A stretch of DNA of 64,000 nt from Curvibacter lanceolatus ATCC 14669 (lineage in GTDB: Bacteria > Pseudomonadota > Gammaproteobacteria > Burkholderiales > Burkholderiaceae_C), in contig NZ_KB906260.1 of assembly GCF_000381265.1 (NCBI RefSeq), positions 186,001 to 250,000 of the forward strand, written 5' to 3'. A model generated the notes under the pieces. That model was given only the letters and a program-made list of their open reading frames with translations. It was not told the origin of the DNA and did no database searches. This document shows, one piece after another, positions 30,668 to 39,876 of this stretch. How positions within the stretch are numbered: position 1 is the first letter of the stretch; each line of letters opens with the position of its first letter. A program made the translations under genes and the position numbers.

Positions 30668-31447
30668 TCAGTGCTCGGCCGCGGCCATGGACTCGGCCCG
30701 GATCTCTTCGGTCAGGCGGGCCTTGAGGGCCATGAACTCGGGGCTGGTCTTGATCGTGTAGTGGCGCGGGTGCGGGAAATCCACCGCCAGCTCGGTCTTG
30801 ATGCGCCCGGGCCGGGCGCTGAACACGGCCACCCGGTTGGCCATGAAGATGGCCTCGTCGATGTCGTGGGTGACAAAGAGCACGGTCTTGCGCGAGGCCT
30901 CCCAGATGCCCAGCAGCAGCTCCTGCATCAGCACCCGGGTCTGGTTGTCGAGGGCACCGAAGGGCTCGTCGAGCAGCAGGATCTTGGGGTCGTTGGCCAG
31001 GGCGCGGGCAATCGCGGTGCGCTGCTGCATGCCGCCCGAGAGCTGCTTGGGAAAATGCTGCTCGAAGCCGCGCAGGCCGACGCGGGCGATGAAGAAATCG
31101 GCACGCTCCTTCTGCGCTGCCTCGCTCATGCCGCGCTCGCGCAGGCCGAAGCGCACGTTCTGCTCGATGGTCAGCCACGGGAACAGCGTGTAGCTCTGGA
31201 ACACCATGCCCCGGTCGGCACCCGGGCCCTGCACGGGCTGGCCGTCAAGCAGCACGCGGCCGGTGCTGGGGTGGTCCAGGCCGGCCACGATGCGCAGCAA
31301 GGTGCTCTTGCCGCAGCCCGAGGGGCCCAGGATGGTGACGAAGTCGTTGTCGCGCACCTCGAAATCGACCGGCAGCAAGGCCTGGGTGCGCTGGCCGCGG
31401 CTGGACTCGAAGACGCGCGAGACGCCCTGGATGGACAACTGGCTCAT
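30668..31447 (-). CDS. TauB/SsuB-type ABC transporter, ATPase
   Basis: A 259-residue cytoplasmic ATPase of the nitrate/sulfonate/taurine class. Walker A is GPSGCGKSTLLRIVAGLD, the Q-loop region GMVFQSYTLFPWLT, the signature LSGGMQQRTAIAR, Walker B ILLLDEPFGALDNQTR and the switch His is in THDIDEA. The start at 31447 overlaps the permease stop (ATGA). It is third in a transporter operon that continues into hutC, so it is probably under HutC control. Confidence 0.94.
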   Translation of the reverse strand: MSQLSIQGVSRVFESSRGQRTQALLPVDFEVRDNDFVTILGPSGCGKSTLLRIVAGLDHPSTGRVLLDGQPVQGPGADRGMVFQSYTLFPWLTIEQNVRFGLRERGMSEAAQKERADFFIARVGLRGFEQHFPKQLSGGMQQRTAIARALANDPKILLLDEPFGALDNQTRVLMQELLLGIWEASRKTVLFVTHDIDEAIFMANRVAVFSARPGRIKTELAVDFPHPRHYTIKTSPEFMALKARLTEEIRAESMAAAEH

Positions 31448-32292
31448 TTGAAGAAGCTCCACACAAACAGGCGCCGGTTCAGGGCCTTGAAAGCGAAGTC
31501 GGACACCAGGCCGATCAGGCCGATGACGATGATGCCGAAGATGATCTGCCCGGTGTTGAGCAAGGCCTGGCTGTCGGTGATCATGTGCCCGATGCCCGAC
31601 GAGGAGCCGATCAGCTCGGCCACGATGACATAAGTCCAGGCCCAGCCCAGCACCAGGCGCAGGGTTTCGGCGATCTCGGGGGCCGCCCCCGGGATCAGCA
31701 CGCGCCGCACGATACCTCGTCCACTGGCGCCCAGGGTGTAGGCGGCTTCGACCAGGTCTTTCCGGGCCCCGCCCACGATCACGGCCACCATCAGCACGAT
31801 CTGGAAGAACGAGCCGATGAAGATCACCAGCACCTTCTGCAGCTCGCCGATGCCGGCCCACAGGATCAGCAGCGGGATGAAGGCCGAGGCCGGCAGGTAG
31901 CGACAGAACGAGACAAAGGGCTCGAAAAAGGCCTCGACCCCCTTGTAGGCGCCCATGGCGATGCCCAGCGGCACGGCAATCACCGCGGCCAGCACAAAGC
32001 CGCCCAGCACGCGCCACACCGTCATGCCGATGTCCTTGTGGAAGCCGTACTCGGTGAAGAGCAGCCAGGCCTCCTGGGCCATCGTGACCGGGCTGGCCAA
32101 AAAGGTGGGCGAGACAAAACCGCCCAGGGTGAAGCCGGCCCACACGAGCACGAACACCACAAAGAAGCCCAGCCCCAGCAGCCAGCGCGCGCGCAGGCTG
32201 ACGGGTTCGAGCGGCGCCCAGTGGCTGCGCCGGCGGGGCGCCGTGGCCGTGGGGCTGGCCAGGGCGGAAGGCATGGCTTGCGAACGGCTCAT
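31444..32292 (-). CDS. TauC/SsuC-type ABC transporter, permease
   Basis: A 282-residue inner-membrane permease. An Arg-rich cytoplasmic N terminus (about 1-35) leads to six hydrophobic segments. The coupling helix region EAAYTLGASGRGIVRRVLIPGAAPEI and WAGIGELQKVLVI are the class signature. It starts three bases after the binding-protein stop and overlaps the ATPase gene. Relatives carry sulfonates, nitrate, pyrimidine precursors or other small organic anions. Confidence 0.94.
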   Translation of the reverse strand: MSRSQAMPSALASPTATAPRRRSHWAPLEPVSLRARWLLGLGFFVVFVLVWAGFTLGGFVSPTFLASPVTMAQEAWLLFTEYGFHKDIGMTVWRVLGGFVLAAVIAVPLGIAMGAYKGVEAFFEPFVSFCRYLPASAFIPLLILWAGIGELQKVLVIFIGSFFQIVLMVAVIVGGARKDLVEAAYTLGASGRGIVRRVLIPGAAPEIAETLRLVLGWAWTYVIVAELIGSSSGIGHMITDSQALLNTGQIIFGIIVIGLIGLVSDFAFKALNRRLFVWSFFK

Positions 32293-32295
32293 GGC

Positions 32296-33261
32296 TTATT
32301 TGATGAAGCTCGCGTCAAAGGTGACGGCCAGGTTCTCGGGCGCCTTGCGGATGATGCCGGCCTCCAGCAGGATGGTGGTGGCATCCTTCATGAAGCTGGT
32401 CAGCTCGCCGGCAAAGAACTTCTGGTTGGCCGCCTTGTCCTGCCAGCGCAGATAGGCCGACGACTTGGCGAATTGCTCACCCGTCTGCTTGACGGCCGAG
32501 CCCATGATGTCGTTCGACTTGGCCGGGTCGTTCTTGATCATCTCCAGCGCGGCAAAGTACGAGTCGGTCAGGGCCTGGGCGGCCTTGGGGTTGGCCTTGA
32601 GCCACGCCGGGTCGCAGCCCACGGTGTCCATCACCATCGGGTAGTCGAGCGTGGTGGCCAGGATCTTGCCGGCCGTGGGGTTGGAGCGCACGGTCGAGAG
32701 ATAGGGTTCGTAGGTCATGGCGGCATCGTTCTGCCCGGCCACGAAGGCCTGGGCCGCGGCCTGCGGCGCCAGCGTGGTGACCTTGACGTCTTTCAGGCTC
32801 ATGCCGTTCTTGCTCAGCATCCAGGCCAGGCCGAAGTACGGGGCGGTGCCCGGGGCATCGACGCCGATGGTCTTGCCCTTGAGTTCGGCAAAGCCCTTGA
32901 TGTCGTTGCGCACGGCCAGGCCGTCGGCGCCATAAGACTTGTCCATCTGGAAGATCTGCACGATGGGCACGCCGTTGGCGTTCCAGGCCACATGGGTCTC
33001 GACCGTGGTGGCCGCACACTGGATGGCCTTGGAAGCCAGGGCCAGATGCCGGTCCTTCTGGGGAATCATCTTCAGATCGACCTCCAGGCCGTGCTGCTTG
33101 AAGATGCCGGCCTTGTCCGCCAGGGTCAGGGGCGCAAAGCCCGTCCAGCCCGACATGCCCAGGGCGATCTTGGTTTCCTGTGCCTGCACCGGTGCGGCCA
33201 CCGCTGCCACCAGCCCTGCGGCAGCCATCAACGATGCCACCTTGAACATTGAACGACCCAT
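32296..33261 (-). CDS. NMT1/TauA-type ABC transporter, substrate-binding protein
   Basis: A 321-residue periplasmic protein with a Sec signal peptide (cleavage after VQAQ at about residue 28). The mature start TKIALGMSGWTGFAPLTLADKAG, split by the usual short loop, and KTIGVDAPGTAPYFGL are family features. It is first in the operon binding protein-permease-ATPase-hutC. Two HutC operator candidates lie 90 and 208 bases upstream. Urocanate, histidine or another pathway compound is the likely cargo, inferred from regulation and position; no residue proves it. An alternative start lies four codons in. Confidence 0.93.
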   Translation of the reverse strand: MGRSMFKVASLMAAAGLVAAVAAPVQAQETKIALGMSGWTGFAPLTLADKAGIFKQHGLEVDLKMIPQKDRHLALASKAIQCAATTVETHVAWNANGVPIVQIFQMDKSYGADGLAVRNDIKGFAELKGKTIGVDAPGTAPYFGLAWMLSKNGMSLKDVKVTTLAPQAAAQAFVAGQNDAAMTYEPYLSTVRSNPTAGKILATTLDYPMVMDTVGCDPAWLKANPKAAQALTDSYFAALEMIKNDPAKSNDIMGSAVKQTGEQFAKSSAYLRWQDKAANQKFFAGELTSFMKDATTILLEAGIIRKAPENLAVTFDASFIK

Positions 33262-33350
33262 TTTTGATGCTCCTGTAAGGATTGAAACCCCGTTTGCACA
33301 AGGCGCCCCTGGCGCCGCGCCGAGTGCTCAGACCCTCTGAACACCCCTCC

Positions 33351-33360
33351 TGTCTATACA
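33351..33360. promoter_or_regulatory. HutC operator candidate 2
   Basis: TGTCTATACA, identical to the copy in the hutC-hutH gap, 90 bases upstream of the transporter binding-protein start. On the minus strand it contains TATAGA, a possible -10 box, though no good -35 is seen. Confidence 0.65.
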
Positions 33361-33468
33361 ACAAGGCACGTCACATGAACGCAAACGCCAGCCAGACCAT
33401 GCCGTCGGCGCTTGCCGCAGTGTCCATCACCAACTCGGTGCCCCTCATCGGGATTTGCACCAATATGC

Positions 33469-33478
33469 TGTCTATACA
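33469..33478. promoter_or_regulatory. HutC operator candidate 3
   Basis: TGTCTATACA flanked by C and G, giving CTGT-CTAT-ACAG with perfect outer arms. It shares flanking bases with copy 1 (CTGTCTATACA, then A or G, then GTT). Paired with copy 2, it could support cooperative binding or looping. Confidence 0.65.
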
Positions 33479-33792
33479 GGTTTTGATAACCGAGGCGGAT
33501 GTTCCATTGCAAACAGCATGCCAGCCGAATGCCCCGGCAGCGCTGCCCAGCTCACGCCCTGCCCTGGTGCCCGCCCATGCACCTTGACGGGCCCCAACGG
33601 GCGCAAAGCGCCGGCTGGCGCGGCCTGGCCCACCCTCACCGTTTCGGCTCAGGCTGCCCCAGGCTGGTGCTGCTTGCGTCGAACGGCCGGCGGGTGAAGA
33701 ATGCCGGGTTTGAAACCGATTTCTCCCCCGCCGGGCCGCTGTTGCGGCGCGGCTTTTCAGGCAGGGCCACCCCGTGTGGCCAGCGCCCCTTC

Positions 33793-35187
33793 ATGACCTT
33801 GCCAGCTTCCCCCGCGACCCTTGAGGGCCCGATCCGTCAGGCCCGGCCCACCCTGTGGCTCAACCCCGAACTGCCCACCCCAAGCCCCAGCCCCAGCCCC
33901 GGCAGCCCGCCGGCCGATGGCCCGCCAGGCCTGGGCCTGGCCGACACCCAGGCCGCTGCCGCGCGTCTGCAGCGCTTTGCCGGCCTGCTGGGCGACCTGT
34001 TTCCGGAGCTGCGAGGCAGCGACGGCGCCATCGAATCCGCCCTGTTGCCAGCCCCCCGCCTGCAAAGCGCGCTGGGCCTCTCGCCTGAGCTGGGGGCCTT
34101 GTGGGTCAAGACAGACCACAACCTGCCGGTGGCGGGCTCGATCAAGGCCCGCGGGGGCTTTCACGAGGTCTTGCAGCATGCCGAGGCGCTGGCGCTGCAA
34201 GCCGGCCTGATCGAGGCCGGCAGCGATTACCGGGTGCTGGGGCAGAGTGCGGCACGCGCCCTGTTCGCGCAGCACCAGGTGGCCGTGGGCAGCACTGGCA
34301 ACCTGGGCCTGAGCATCGGCGTGATGGCCTCGGCCCTGGGCTTCAAGGCTGTGGTGCACATGTCGGCCGATGCCAAGGCCTGGAAGAAAGACCGCCTGCG
34401 CCAGCGCGGGGTCGAGGTGGTGGAGCACCTGGGCGACTATGAAAAAGCCGTGGCCGCCGGGCGGGCCCAGGCCGCCGGCAACCCAATGTGCCATTTTGTG
34501 GACGACGAACGCTCGGAGTCGCTGTTGCTGGGCTACAGCGCCGCCGCCCTGCACCTGCGTGATCAACTGCAGCAGCAGGGGCGCCGGGTCGATGCCGAAC
34601 ACCCCTTGTTCGTCTACCTGCCCTGTGGCGTGGGCGGCGCCCCGGCGGGCATCGCCTTCGGGCTGCGCGAGCTGCTGGGCCCCCATGTGCATTGCTTCTT
34701 TGCCGAACCGGTGCAGTCGCCCTGCTTCCTGCTGCAGATGATGGCGCCCCCCGGCACCCACCCCTCGGTGTACGACGCCGGCCTGAGCAACCAGACCGAG
34801 GCCGATGGCCTGGCCGTGCCCCGGGCCTCGCTGCTGGCCGCCGGCTTGATGCGCCAGCGCCTGTCGGGCGTGTTCACCGTGGCGGATGCGACCTTGTTCG
34901 AACACCTGGTGCTGGCCCTGGACCATGCCGATCTGCGCATCGAGCCCTCGGCGGCCGCGGGCTTCAGCGGGCCGGGGCAACTGCTGGGCTCGCCAACCGG
35001 CCAGGCCTGGCTGGCCGAGCGCGGCCTGCGGGCCCACCTGCCCCGCGCCACGCACATCGTCTGGACCACCGGCGGGCTGTTGCTGCCCGAAATGGACTAC
35101 AGCCGCTTTGTGCAGCGCGGACGGCTGAGCTTAGGCCAGGGGCAGTTGCAGGCTGAGCCCCTCGTCCGTGCCGCCCTGCCCGCCTGA
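33793..35187 (+). CDS. dsdA: D-serine dehydratase (D-serine ammonia-lyase)
   Basis: A 464-residue PLP enzyme that converts D-serine to pyruvate and ammonia. The PLP lysine lies in [15 protein letters not shown], the phosphate-binding loop is [13 protein letters not shown], and [13 protein letters not shown] ends the domain. Length is close to E. coli DsdA (442). A Pro/Ser-rich insert near residues 25-45 is unusual. The ATG at 33793 has no clear ribosome site, but the upstream frame lacks family similarity. Its 3' end overlaps the convergent SRAP gene by 57 bases. No dsdC-type regulator is next to it. Confidence 0.92.
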   Translation: MTLPASPATLEGPIRQARPTLWLNPELPTPSPSPSPGSPPADGPPGLGLADTQAAAARLQRFAGLLGDLFPELRGSDGAIESALLPAPRLQSALGLSPELGALWVKTDHNLPVAGSIKARGGFHEVLQHAEALALQAGLIEAGSDYRVLGQSAARALFAQHQVAVGSTGNLGLSIGVMASALGFKAVVHMSADAKAWKKDRLRQRGVEVVEHLGDYEKAVAAGRAQAAGNPMCHFVDDERSESLLLGYSAAALHLRDQLQQQGRRVDAEHPLFVYLPCGVGGAPAGIAFGLRELLGPHVHCFFAEPVQSPCFLLQMMAPPGTHPSVYDAGLSNQTEADGLAVPRASLLAAGLMRQRLSGVFTVADATLFEHLVLALDHADLRIEPSAAAGFSGPGQLLGSPTGQAWLAERGLRAHLPRATHIVWTTGGLLLPEMDYSRFVQRGRLSLGQGQLQAEPLVRAALPA

Positions 35188-35865
35188 CGGAGCCGGGGGC
35201 TGGCTGGATTCGTCCACGCACAGCACATCGGCCGCGCAGGCCTGAATCCATGCCGTGGCCTCGGCCAGCGGGGCCTGCAGCCAGCGCTGCAGGGCGTGTG
35301 GCGGCAACACCACCACCATGCGTTTTTCTTCATCGGGCTTGTGGAACTGGCGCATGAAGGCGTGGTGATCGGCATTCACGGTCAACAGGCTGAAGCTGCG
35401 CAGCACCTCGCCCGTCGGGCTGCGCCAGCCCGTCCACACCCCCGCCAGGGCCAGCGGCTGCCCGTCGCTGCGCCGGATGCGGGTGGGTACGCCCCGCCCG
35501 CTGCGCCAATCGGGCTCGTAGATGGCCTCGGCCGGCACCACACAACGGCGCCCCAGGCGCCAGGCATCGCGAAAGCTGGGCTTGCTGGCCACGGTCTCGC
35601 TGCGCGCGTTGTAGGTGTGGCGCCCCACCGTCTCGTCCTTGGCCCAGTGGGGCACCAGGCCGAAACGCCCGATCAGGGCTTCGGCCCTTGCCTCAGCCTG
35701 TGCCGGGTCTGGCGACGGCCCACTGGCCTGCAGGGGCTGGGGATGGCGGATGAAGGCCGCCGGGTAGCTGGGCCAGACATCCTCACGCCCGCCGTCGGGC
35801 AGGGTCACATCAAAGTTCTTGCGCCACGCGGCAGGGTCGCGCAGGGCCTGGTAGTGGGCACACAT
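35131..35865 (-). CDS. SRAP-family protein (YedK/HMCES type)
   Basis: A 244-residue protein of the SOS-response-associated peptidase family, which forms a thiazolidine crosslink with abasic sites in single-stranded DNA. The ATG at 35865 places the catalytic Cys at residue 2 after Met removal (MCAHYQAL). [19 protein letters not shown] and the His segment [20 protein letters not shown] supply the other active-site residues; the last reads [10 protein letters not shown] where many relatives have H-x-RMP. The gene overlaps the 3' end of dsdA by 57 bases tail to tail. A dctA terminator precedes it. Confidence 0.93.
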   Translation of the reverse strand: MCAHYQALRDPAAWRKNFDVTLPDGGREDVWPSYPAAFIRHPQPLQASGPSPDPAQAEARAEALIGRFGLVPHWAKDETVGRHTYNARSETVASKPSFRDAWRLGRRCVVPAEAIYEPDWRSGRGVPTRIRRSDGQPLALAGVWTGWRSPTGEVLRSFSLLTVNADHHAFMRQFHKPDEEKRMVVVLPPHALQRWLQAPLAEATAWIQACAADVLCVDESSQPPAPSGGQGGTDEGLSLQLPLA

Positions 35866-35909
35866 GGTGGGGATGCTAATGGACACGGACATGGGGTTGC
35901 GGCGCCCAC

Positions 35910-35937
35910 AAAAAAGCCAGCCCGCAGGCTGGCTTTT
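35910..35937 (-). terminator. rho-independent terminator of dctA
   Basis: AGCCAGCC (35915-35922) pairs with GGCTGGCT (35927-35934) around CGCA, with A and T runs on either side. It lies 20 bases after the dctA stop. Confidence 0.9.
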
Positions 35938-35956
35938 CAGAGCTGAGAGCTGGCGC

Positions 35957-37324
35957 TCAATGGCCGCCGAACTTTTCCTGCTTCTGATCGAGCAAGACCT
36001 CGGGGGCGTCGGCCTCCTGCCAGGTCTCGTTGTTCAGGCCGGCCTGCAGGCGCTGCATGTCGAGGTCGCCGGTCCAGCGGGCCACCACCAGGGTCGCCAC
36101 ACCGTTGCCCACCAGGTTGGTCAGGGCACGGGCCTCGGACATGAAACGGTCGATGCCCAGGATCAGCGCCAGGCCGGCCACCGGCACATGGCCTACGGCC
36201 GACAGCGTGGCCGCCAGCACGATGAAGCCGCTGCCGGTCACACCGGCGGCGCCCTTGGAGGTCAGCAGCAGCACGGCCAGCAGGGTCAGCTGCTGCACCA
36301 GGGTCATGGGGGTGTCGGTGGCCTGCGCGATGAAGACGGCGGCCATGGTGAGGTAGATCGAGGTGCCGTCCAGGTTGAACGAGTAGCCCGTGGGGATGAC
36401 CAGGCCCACCACCGACTTGCGGGCACCGAGGTTTTCCATCTTTTCCATCATGCGAGGCAGCACCGACTCGGAGGACGAGGTGCCCAGCACGATCAGCAGT
36501 TCTTCCTTGATGTACTTGATGAACTTCCAGACGCTGAAGCCGTGCACGCGGGCGATGGTGCCCAGCACCAGGAAGATGAAGATCAGGCAGGTCAGGTAGA
36601 ACGAGCCCATCAGCTTGCCCAGGCTGAACAGCGAACCGATGCCGTACTTGCCGATGGTGAAGGCCATGGCGCCAAAGGCGCCGATCGGAGCCACCTTCAT
36701 GATGATGCCCACGATGTCGAACAGCACATGCGAGGTCTTTTCGATGAAGTCGAACACCAGGGTGCCGCGACCGCCGAACTTGTGCAGGGCAAAGCCGAAC
36801 AGCACCGCAAACAGCAGCACCTGCAGGATCTCGCCCTTGGCAAACGCATCCACCACCGAATTGGGGATCACGTTGAGCAGGAAGTCGACCGTGCCCTGCA
36901 TCTTGCCCGGGCCGGTGTAGGCCGCGATGCCCTTGGTGTCGAGCGTGCTGGGGTCGACGTGCATGCCCTCACCCGGGGCCAGCACGTTCACGACAACCAG
37001 ACCGACCACCAGGGCCAGCGAACTGACGATCTCGAAATACATCAGCGCCAGGCCACCGGTCTTGCCGACCTTCTTCATGTCTTCCATGCCGGCAATGCCC
37101 ACCACCACGGTGCAGAAGATGATGGGGGCGATGATCATCTTGATGAGCTTGATGAAGCCGTCACCCAGGGGCTTCATGTCGGCGCCCAAGCCGGGGTTGA
37201 AGTGCCCCAGCAAGACCCCGATGGTCACAGCGACCAGAACTTGCACATAAAGAGACTTGTACAGCGGCCGCTTGGCGGGGCTGGTGACTGCGCTGGTTTG
37301 AAGTTTGTTTTGGTTTGCGGTCAT
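35957..37324 (-). CDS. dctA: C4-dicarboxylate transport protein (DAACS family)
   Basis: A 455-residue inner-membrane symporter for succinate, fumarate and malate. The Ser-rich motif [40 protein letters not shown] (split across the re-entrant loop) and [20 protein letters not shown] are the family's transport core. The N terminus [20 protein letters not shown] is typical. It has its own terminator and a 230-base upstream region with three CACAAAG repeats and an inverted repeat TTGTGG-gatt-CCACAA, so it is probably monocistronic. No dctBD sensor genes are nearby. Confidence 0.96.
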   Translation of the reverse strand: MTANQNKLQTSAVTSPAKRPLYKSLYVQVLVAVTIGVLLGHFNPGLGADMKPLGDGFIKLIKMIIAPIIFCTVVVGIAGMEDMKKVGKTGGLALMYFEIVSSLALVVGLVVVNVLAPGEGMHVDPSTLDTKGIAAYTGPGKMQGTVDFLLNVIPNSVVDAFAKGEILQVLLFAVLFGFALHKFGGRGTLVFDFIEKTSHVLFDIVGIIMKVAPIGAFGAMAFTIGKYGIGSLFSLGKLMGSFYLTCLIFIFLVLGTIARVHGFSVWKFIKYIKEELLIVLGTSSSESVLPRMMEKMENLGARKSVVGLVIPTGYSFNLDGTSIYLTMAAVFIAQATDTPMTLVQQLTLLAVLLLTSKGAAGVTGSGFIVLAATLSAVGHVPVAGLALILGIDRFMSEARALTNLVGNGVATLVVARWTGDLDMQRLQAGLNNETWQEADAPEVLLDQKQEKFGGH

Positions 37325-37554
37325 ATCAAAAAAGCCCGAGGAACGCCCCGGCCTGCTCGGAAGTGGGCGCGATTGTATAGCCCGTGAAACACGTCGGCAT
37401 TGTGGGATTCCACAACAGACGCCGCGGTGTCACAAAGGCGCAAAGGCATGCCACAAAGGGTTTCAGGGGTAAGCATCTACTCACAAAGAACCCGCCGGCC
37501 AGCGAGCCGGGTCGCGTTGGAAGAAGAGGCTGCGCGACGAACCTGTGGAGGTGG

Positions 37555-38796
37555 CTAGCCGGCCGACTCCAACCGACGCGCCAGGGCCGAATGCCGACAC
37601 AGCCAGGCGCACAACGGCCCGGAAGCACCGAACAACAGCGGGTTCAGTGCAATCGAGATCAACGCCCCCGCCACCACCAGGCTCTGGCCCTCGGCGGGCA
37701 GCAGGCCCAGCGTGCGCCCCAGGCCCACCAGGATGAACGAGAACTCACCGATCTGCGCCAGGCTGGCCGCGATGCGCAAAGCCGTGCTCAAGGTTTGACC
37801 CAGGGCCACCACCAGCAAGGCGGCGGCCACCGTCTTGCCCAGCATGATCACCAACACCACCCCCAGCACCTGCAGCGGGCGGTCGATCAGCACCTGGGGG
37901 TCAAACAACATGCCGACCGAGACAAAGAACAACACGGCAAAGGCATCCCGCAGCGGCAGGGATTCTTCCGCGGCCTGGTGGCTGAACTCGGACTCGCGCA
38001 TCACCATGCCGGCAAAAAAGGCGCCCAGCGCAAACGACACGCCGAACAGCGCCGCGGAGGCATAGGCAATGCTGACGGCACCCGCCACCACGCACAGCGT
38101 GAAGAGCTCGCGCGAGCCGGTGCGGTGCACCTGCTTGAGCAACCAGGGGAAGAGGCGGCGCCCCAGCACCAGCATCACCGCCACAAAAGCACCGACGCGC
38201 AGCAACGTGAGCCCCAAGGTGCCCAGCAAGGAGGCACTGCCGGCGGCGGCTTCCGCCTGGGCCGGCCCGCCCAGCACGCCCGCCAGGGGCGGCAGCAGCA
38301 CCAGCACCAGCACCATGGCCAGGTCTTCCACCACCAGCCAGCCGATCGCCACCCGCCCGGTGAAGGAATCGGTCAGCCCAAAGGACTCCAGGGCTCGCAG
38401 CAAGACCACCGTGCTGGCCACCGACAAGGCCAGCCCCAGCATCAGGGCCGGCCCCAAGGCCCAGCCCCAGGCCCAGGCCAGCCCCATGCCCATCAAGGTG
38501 GCCACCGTCATCTGGACCACGGCCCCAGGCAGGGCCAGGCGGCGCACCGCCATCAGGTCGGCAAAGGAGAAATGCAGGCCCACGCCGAACATCAGCAGCA
38601 TGATGCCGATCTCGGCGAGCTGCGAAGCGATTTCGGCATCAGCCACGAAGCCCGGGGTGAAGGGCCCCACGATCATGCCCGTGACCAGGTAACCCACCAG
38701 GGCAGGCAGGCGCAGGCGCACGGCGACGAAGCCCAGGATCAGGGACAGGCCCAGGCCCACGGCAATCGTGCTGATCAGGGAAACACTGTGGGGCAT
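37555..38796 (-). CDS. CPA2-family cation:proton antiporter lacking a TrkA domain
   Basis: A 413-residue inner-membrane protein with about 12 hydrophobic segments forming a Na_H_Exchanger domain (KefB/YbaL-like). VGYLVTGMIVGPFTPGF, GIMLLMFGVGLHFS and GWLVVEDLAMVLVLVLLPP with the transport Asp are visible. KefB and YbaL are 560-600 residues because of a C-terminal TrkA-N regulatory domain; here the protein stops right after the membrane part, and the downstream 200 bases encode nothing similar in any frame I checked. So it seems naturally short. Start 38796 begins MPHSVSLISTIAVG. Confidence 0.9.
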   Translation of the reverse strand: MPHSVSLISTIAVGLGLSLILGFVAVRLRLPALVGYLVTGMIVGPFTPGFVADAEIASQLAEIGIMLLMFGVGLHFSFADLMAVRRLALPGAVVQMTVATLMGMGLAWAWGWALGPALMLGLALSVASTVVLLRALESFGLTDSFTGRVAIGWLVVEDLAMVLVLVLLPPLAGVLGGPAQAEAAAGSASLLGTLGLTLLRVGAFVAVMLVLGRRLFPWLLKQVHRTGSRELFTLCVVAGAVSIAYASAALFGVSFALGAFFAGMVMRESEFSHQAAEESLPLRDAFAVLFFVSVGMLFDPQVLIDRPLQVLGVVLVIMLGKTVAAALLVVALGQTLSTALRIAASLAQIGEFSFILVGLGRTLGLLPAEGQSLVVAGALISIALNPLLFGASGPLCAWLCRHSALARRLESAG

Positions 38797-38947
38797 GGGC
38801 AGAAGGTCCTCATTGGGGTGGTGGTGGGCAGGATGCCGCCGTGGCAGACATCCTGGCGGCGCGGTAAATGGGCTGTAAAGCCTCCCCATCGGAATCGATC
38901 ATCCCCTCATGGTTCCCGTTCGTCGGCGTGATTGTTCAAAAAAGACG

Positions 38948-38973
38948 AAAAAAAACCCCGCCAGGGGGCGGGG
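38948..38973 (-). terminator. rho-independent terminator of phaB
   Basis: CCCCGCC (38956-38962) pairs with GGCGGGG (38967-38973) around AGGG, with a T run of eight on the minus strand. It ends the pha gene cluster, 37 bases after the phaB stop. Confidence 0.92.
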
Positions 38974-39009
38974 TCGACTGAAAGCAAGGCTTTCTTCAGC
39001 CCATGTGCA

Positions 39010-39747
39010 TCAGCCCATGTGCAGGCCACCGTTGACCGAGAAGTCAGCGCCGGTGGAGTAACCCCCTTCGTCCGACGCCAGCCAGGCGATGATGGAGGCG
39101 ATTTCGCTGGGCTCGCCCAGGCGCTTGACGGGAATGGTGCCCACGATCTTGTCGAGCACGTCAGGGCGGATGGCCTTGACCATGTCGGTGCCGATGTAGC
39201 CCGGGCTCACCGTGTTCACGGTCACGCCCTTGTTGGCCAGTTCCTGGGCCAGGGCCATGGTGAAGCCGTGCATGCCAGCCTTGGCGGCCGAGTAGTTGGT
39301 CTGGCCGGCCTGGCCCTTCTCGCCGTTGACCGACGAGATGTTGACGATGCGGCCCCAACCCTTTTCAACCATATCGCCCACCACCTGCTTGGTGACGTTG
39401 AACATGCTGTTGAGGTTGGTCTCGATCACGGCGTCCCAGTCCTCGCGGGTCATCTTGAGGAACATGCGGTCGCGGGTGATGCCGGCGTTGTTCACCAGCA
39501 CGTCGATCGAGCCATGCTCGGCCTTGGCCTTGCCGAAGGCTTCGACGGTGGAATCCCAATCGCCCACGTTGCCGACCGAGGCGTGGAAGGTGTAGCCCAG
39601 GGCCTTTTGTTCGGCCAGCCACTTGCTGAAGTCGCGGGTCGGGCCGCAGCCAGCGATGACCTTGAATCCTTCCTTGTGCAGGCGCTGGCAGATGGCGGTT
39701 CCGATGCCACCCATGCCACCGGTGACGTACGCTACTTTTTGACTCAT
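39010..39747 (-). CDS. phaB: acetoacetyl-CoA reductase
   Basis: A 245-residue short-chain dehydrogenase that reduces acetoacetyl-CoA to (R)-3-hydroxybutyryl-CoA with NADPH, the second step of polyhydroxybutyrate synthesis. The cofactor motif is VTGGMGGIGTAIC, the active-site pair is YSAAK, and VNNAGITRDRMFLKM and the C-terminal TGADFSVNGGLHMG are PhaB signatures. It is last in phaC-phaA-phaB, the Cupriavidus order; a 129-base gap with a degenerate repeat separates it from phaA. Confidence 0.96.
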   Translation of the reverse strand: MSQKVAYVTGGMGGIGTAICQRLHKEGFKVIAGCGPTRDFSKWLAEQKALGYTFHASVGNVGDWDSTVEAFGKAKAEHGSIDVLVNNAGITRDRMFLKMTREDWDAVIETNLNSMFNVTKQVVGDMVEKGWGRIVNISSVNGEKGQAGQTNYSAAKAGMHGFTMALAQELANKGVTVNTVSPGYIGTDMVKAIRPDVLDKIVGTIPVKRLGEPSEIASIIAWLASDEGGYSTGADFSVNGGLHMG

Positions 39748-39764
39748 GAATCGCTCCTGATTAT

Positions 39765-39811
39765 GTTTTTGCTATGCAATTAATAGCTATTGCGCCTGTT
39801 TGGGAGCGCTG
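39765..39811. repeat. degenerate Comamonadaceae-type intergenic repeat
   Basis: The stretch contains GCTATGCAATTAATAGC (a GCTAT/ATAGC inverted repeat), then TATTGCGCCTGTTT and AGCGCTG. It resembles the abundant intergenic element of Comamonadaceae that reads roughly AATAGCTGCTTGCGC...AGCGCT. The comparison is from memory. It lies between phaA and phaB. Confidence 0.45.
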
Positions 39812-39876
39812 CTGCAGCACGCTCTCCTGTTTGGCGGGCCACCAGGCCCGACCTGTTTGCCATTTTGAACGGCAAA

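Larger units (their letters stand above)
33262..33792. other. divergent control region of the transporter-hutC operon and dsdA
   Basis: 531 bases without a convincing gene. It holds two copies of the HutC operator candidate, 118 bases apart centre to centre, and must also contain the dsdA promoter. A 70-codon plus-strand frame beginning at 33375 runs through the second operator; it has no ribosome site and no recognisable motif. Confidence 0.6.

Noticed and set aside
33375-33587. 70-codon plus-strand frame in the transporter/dsdA control region
   Set aside because: No ribosome site or motif, and it runs through an operator candidate.
37371-37380. TGTATAGCCC upstream of dctA as a fourth HutC operator
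   Set aside because: It matches only eight of ten bases and loses one arm of the palindrome; it may simply be a -10 region (TACAAT on the minus strand).
37441-37460. Sigma-54 promoter for dctA (GGCATGCCTTTGC on the minus strand)
   Set aside because: The GG and GC elements are nine bases apart instead of ten, so it should not function, and no dctBD genes are nearby.
37330-37554. Frameshifted TrkA domain after the CPA2 antiporter
   Set aside because: No frame in this stretch shows a GxGxxG nucleotide-binding pattern or other TrkA-like sequence.
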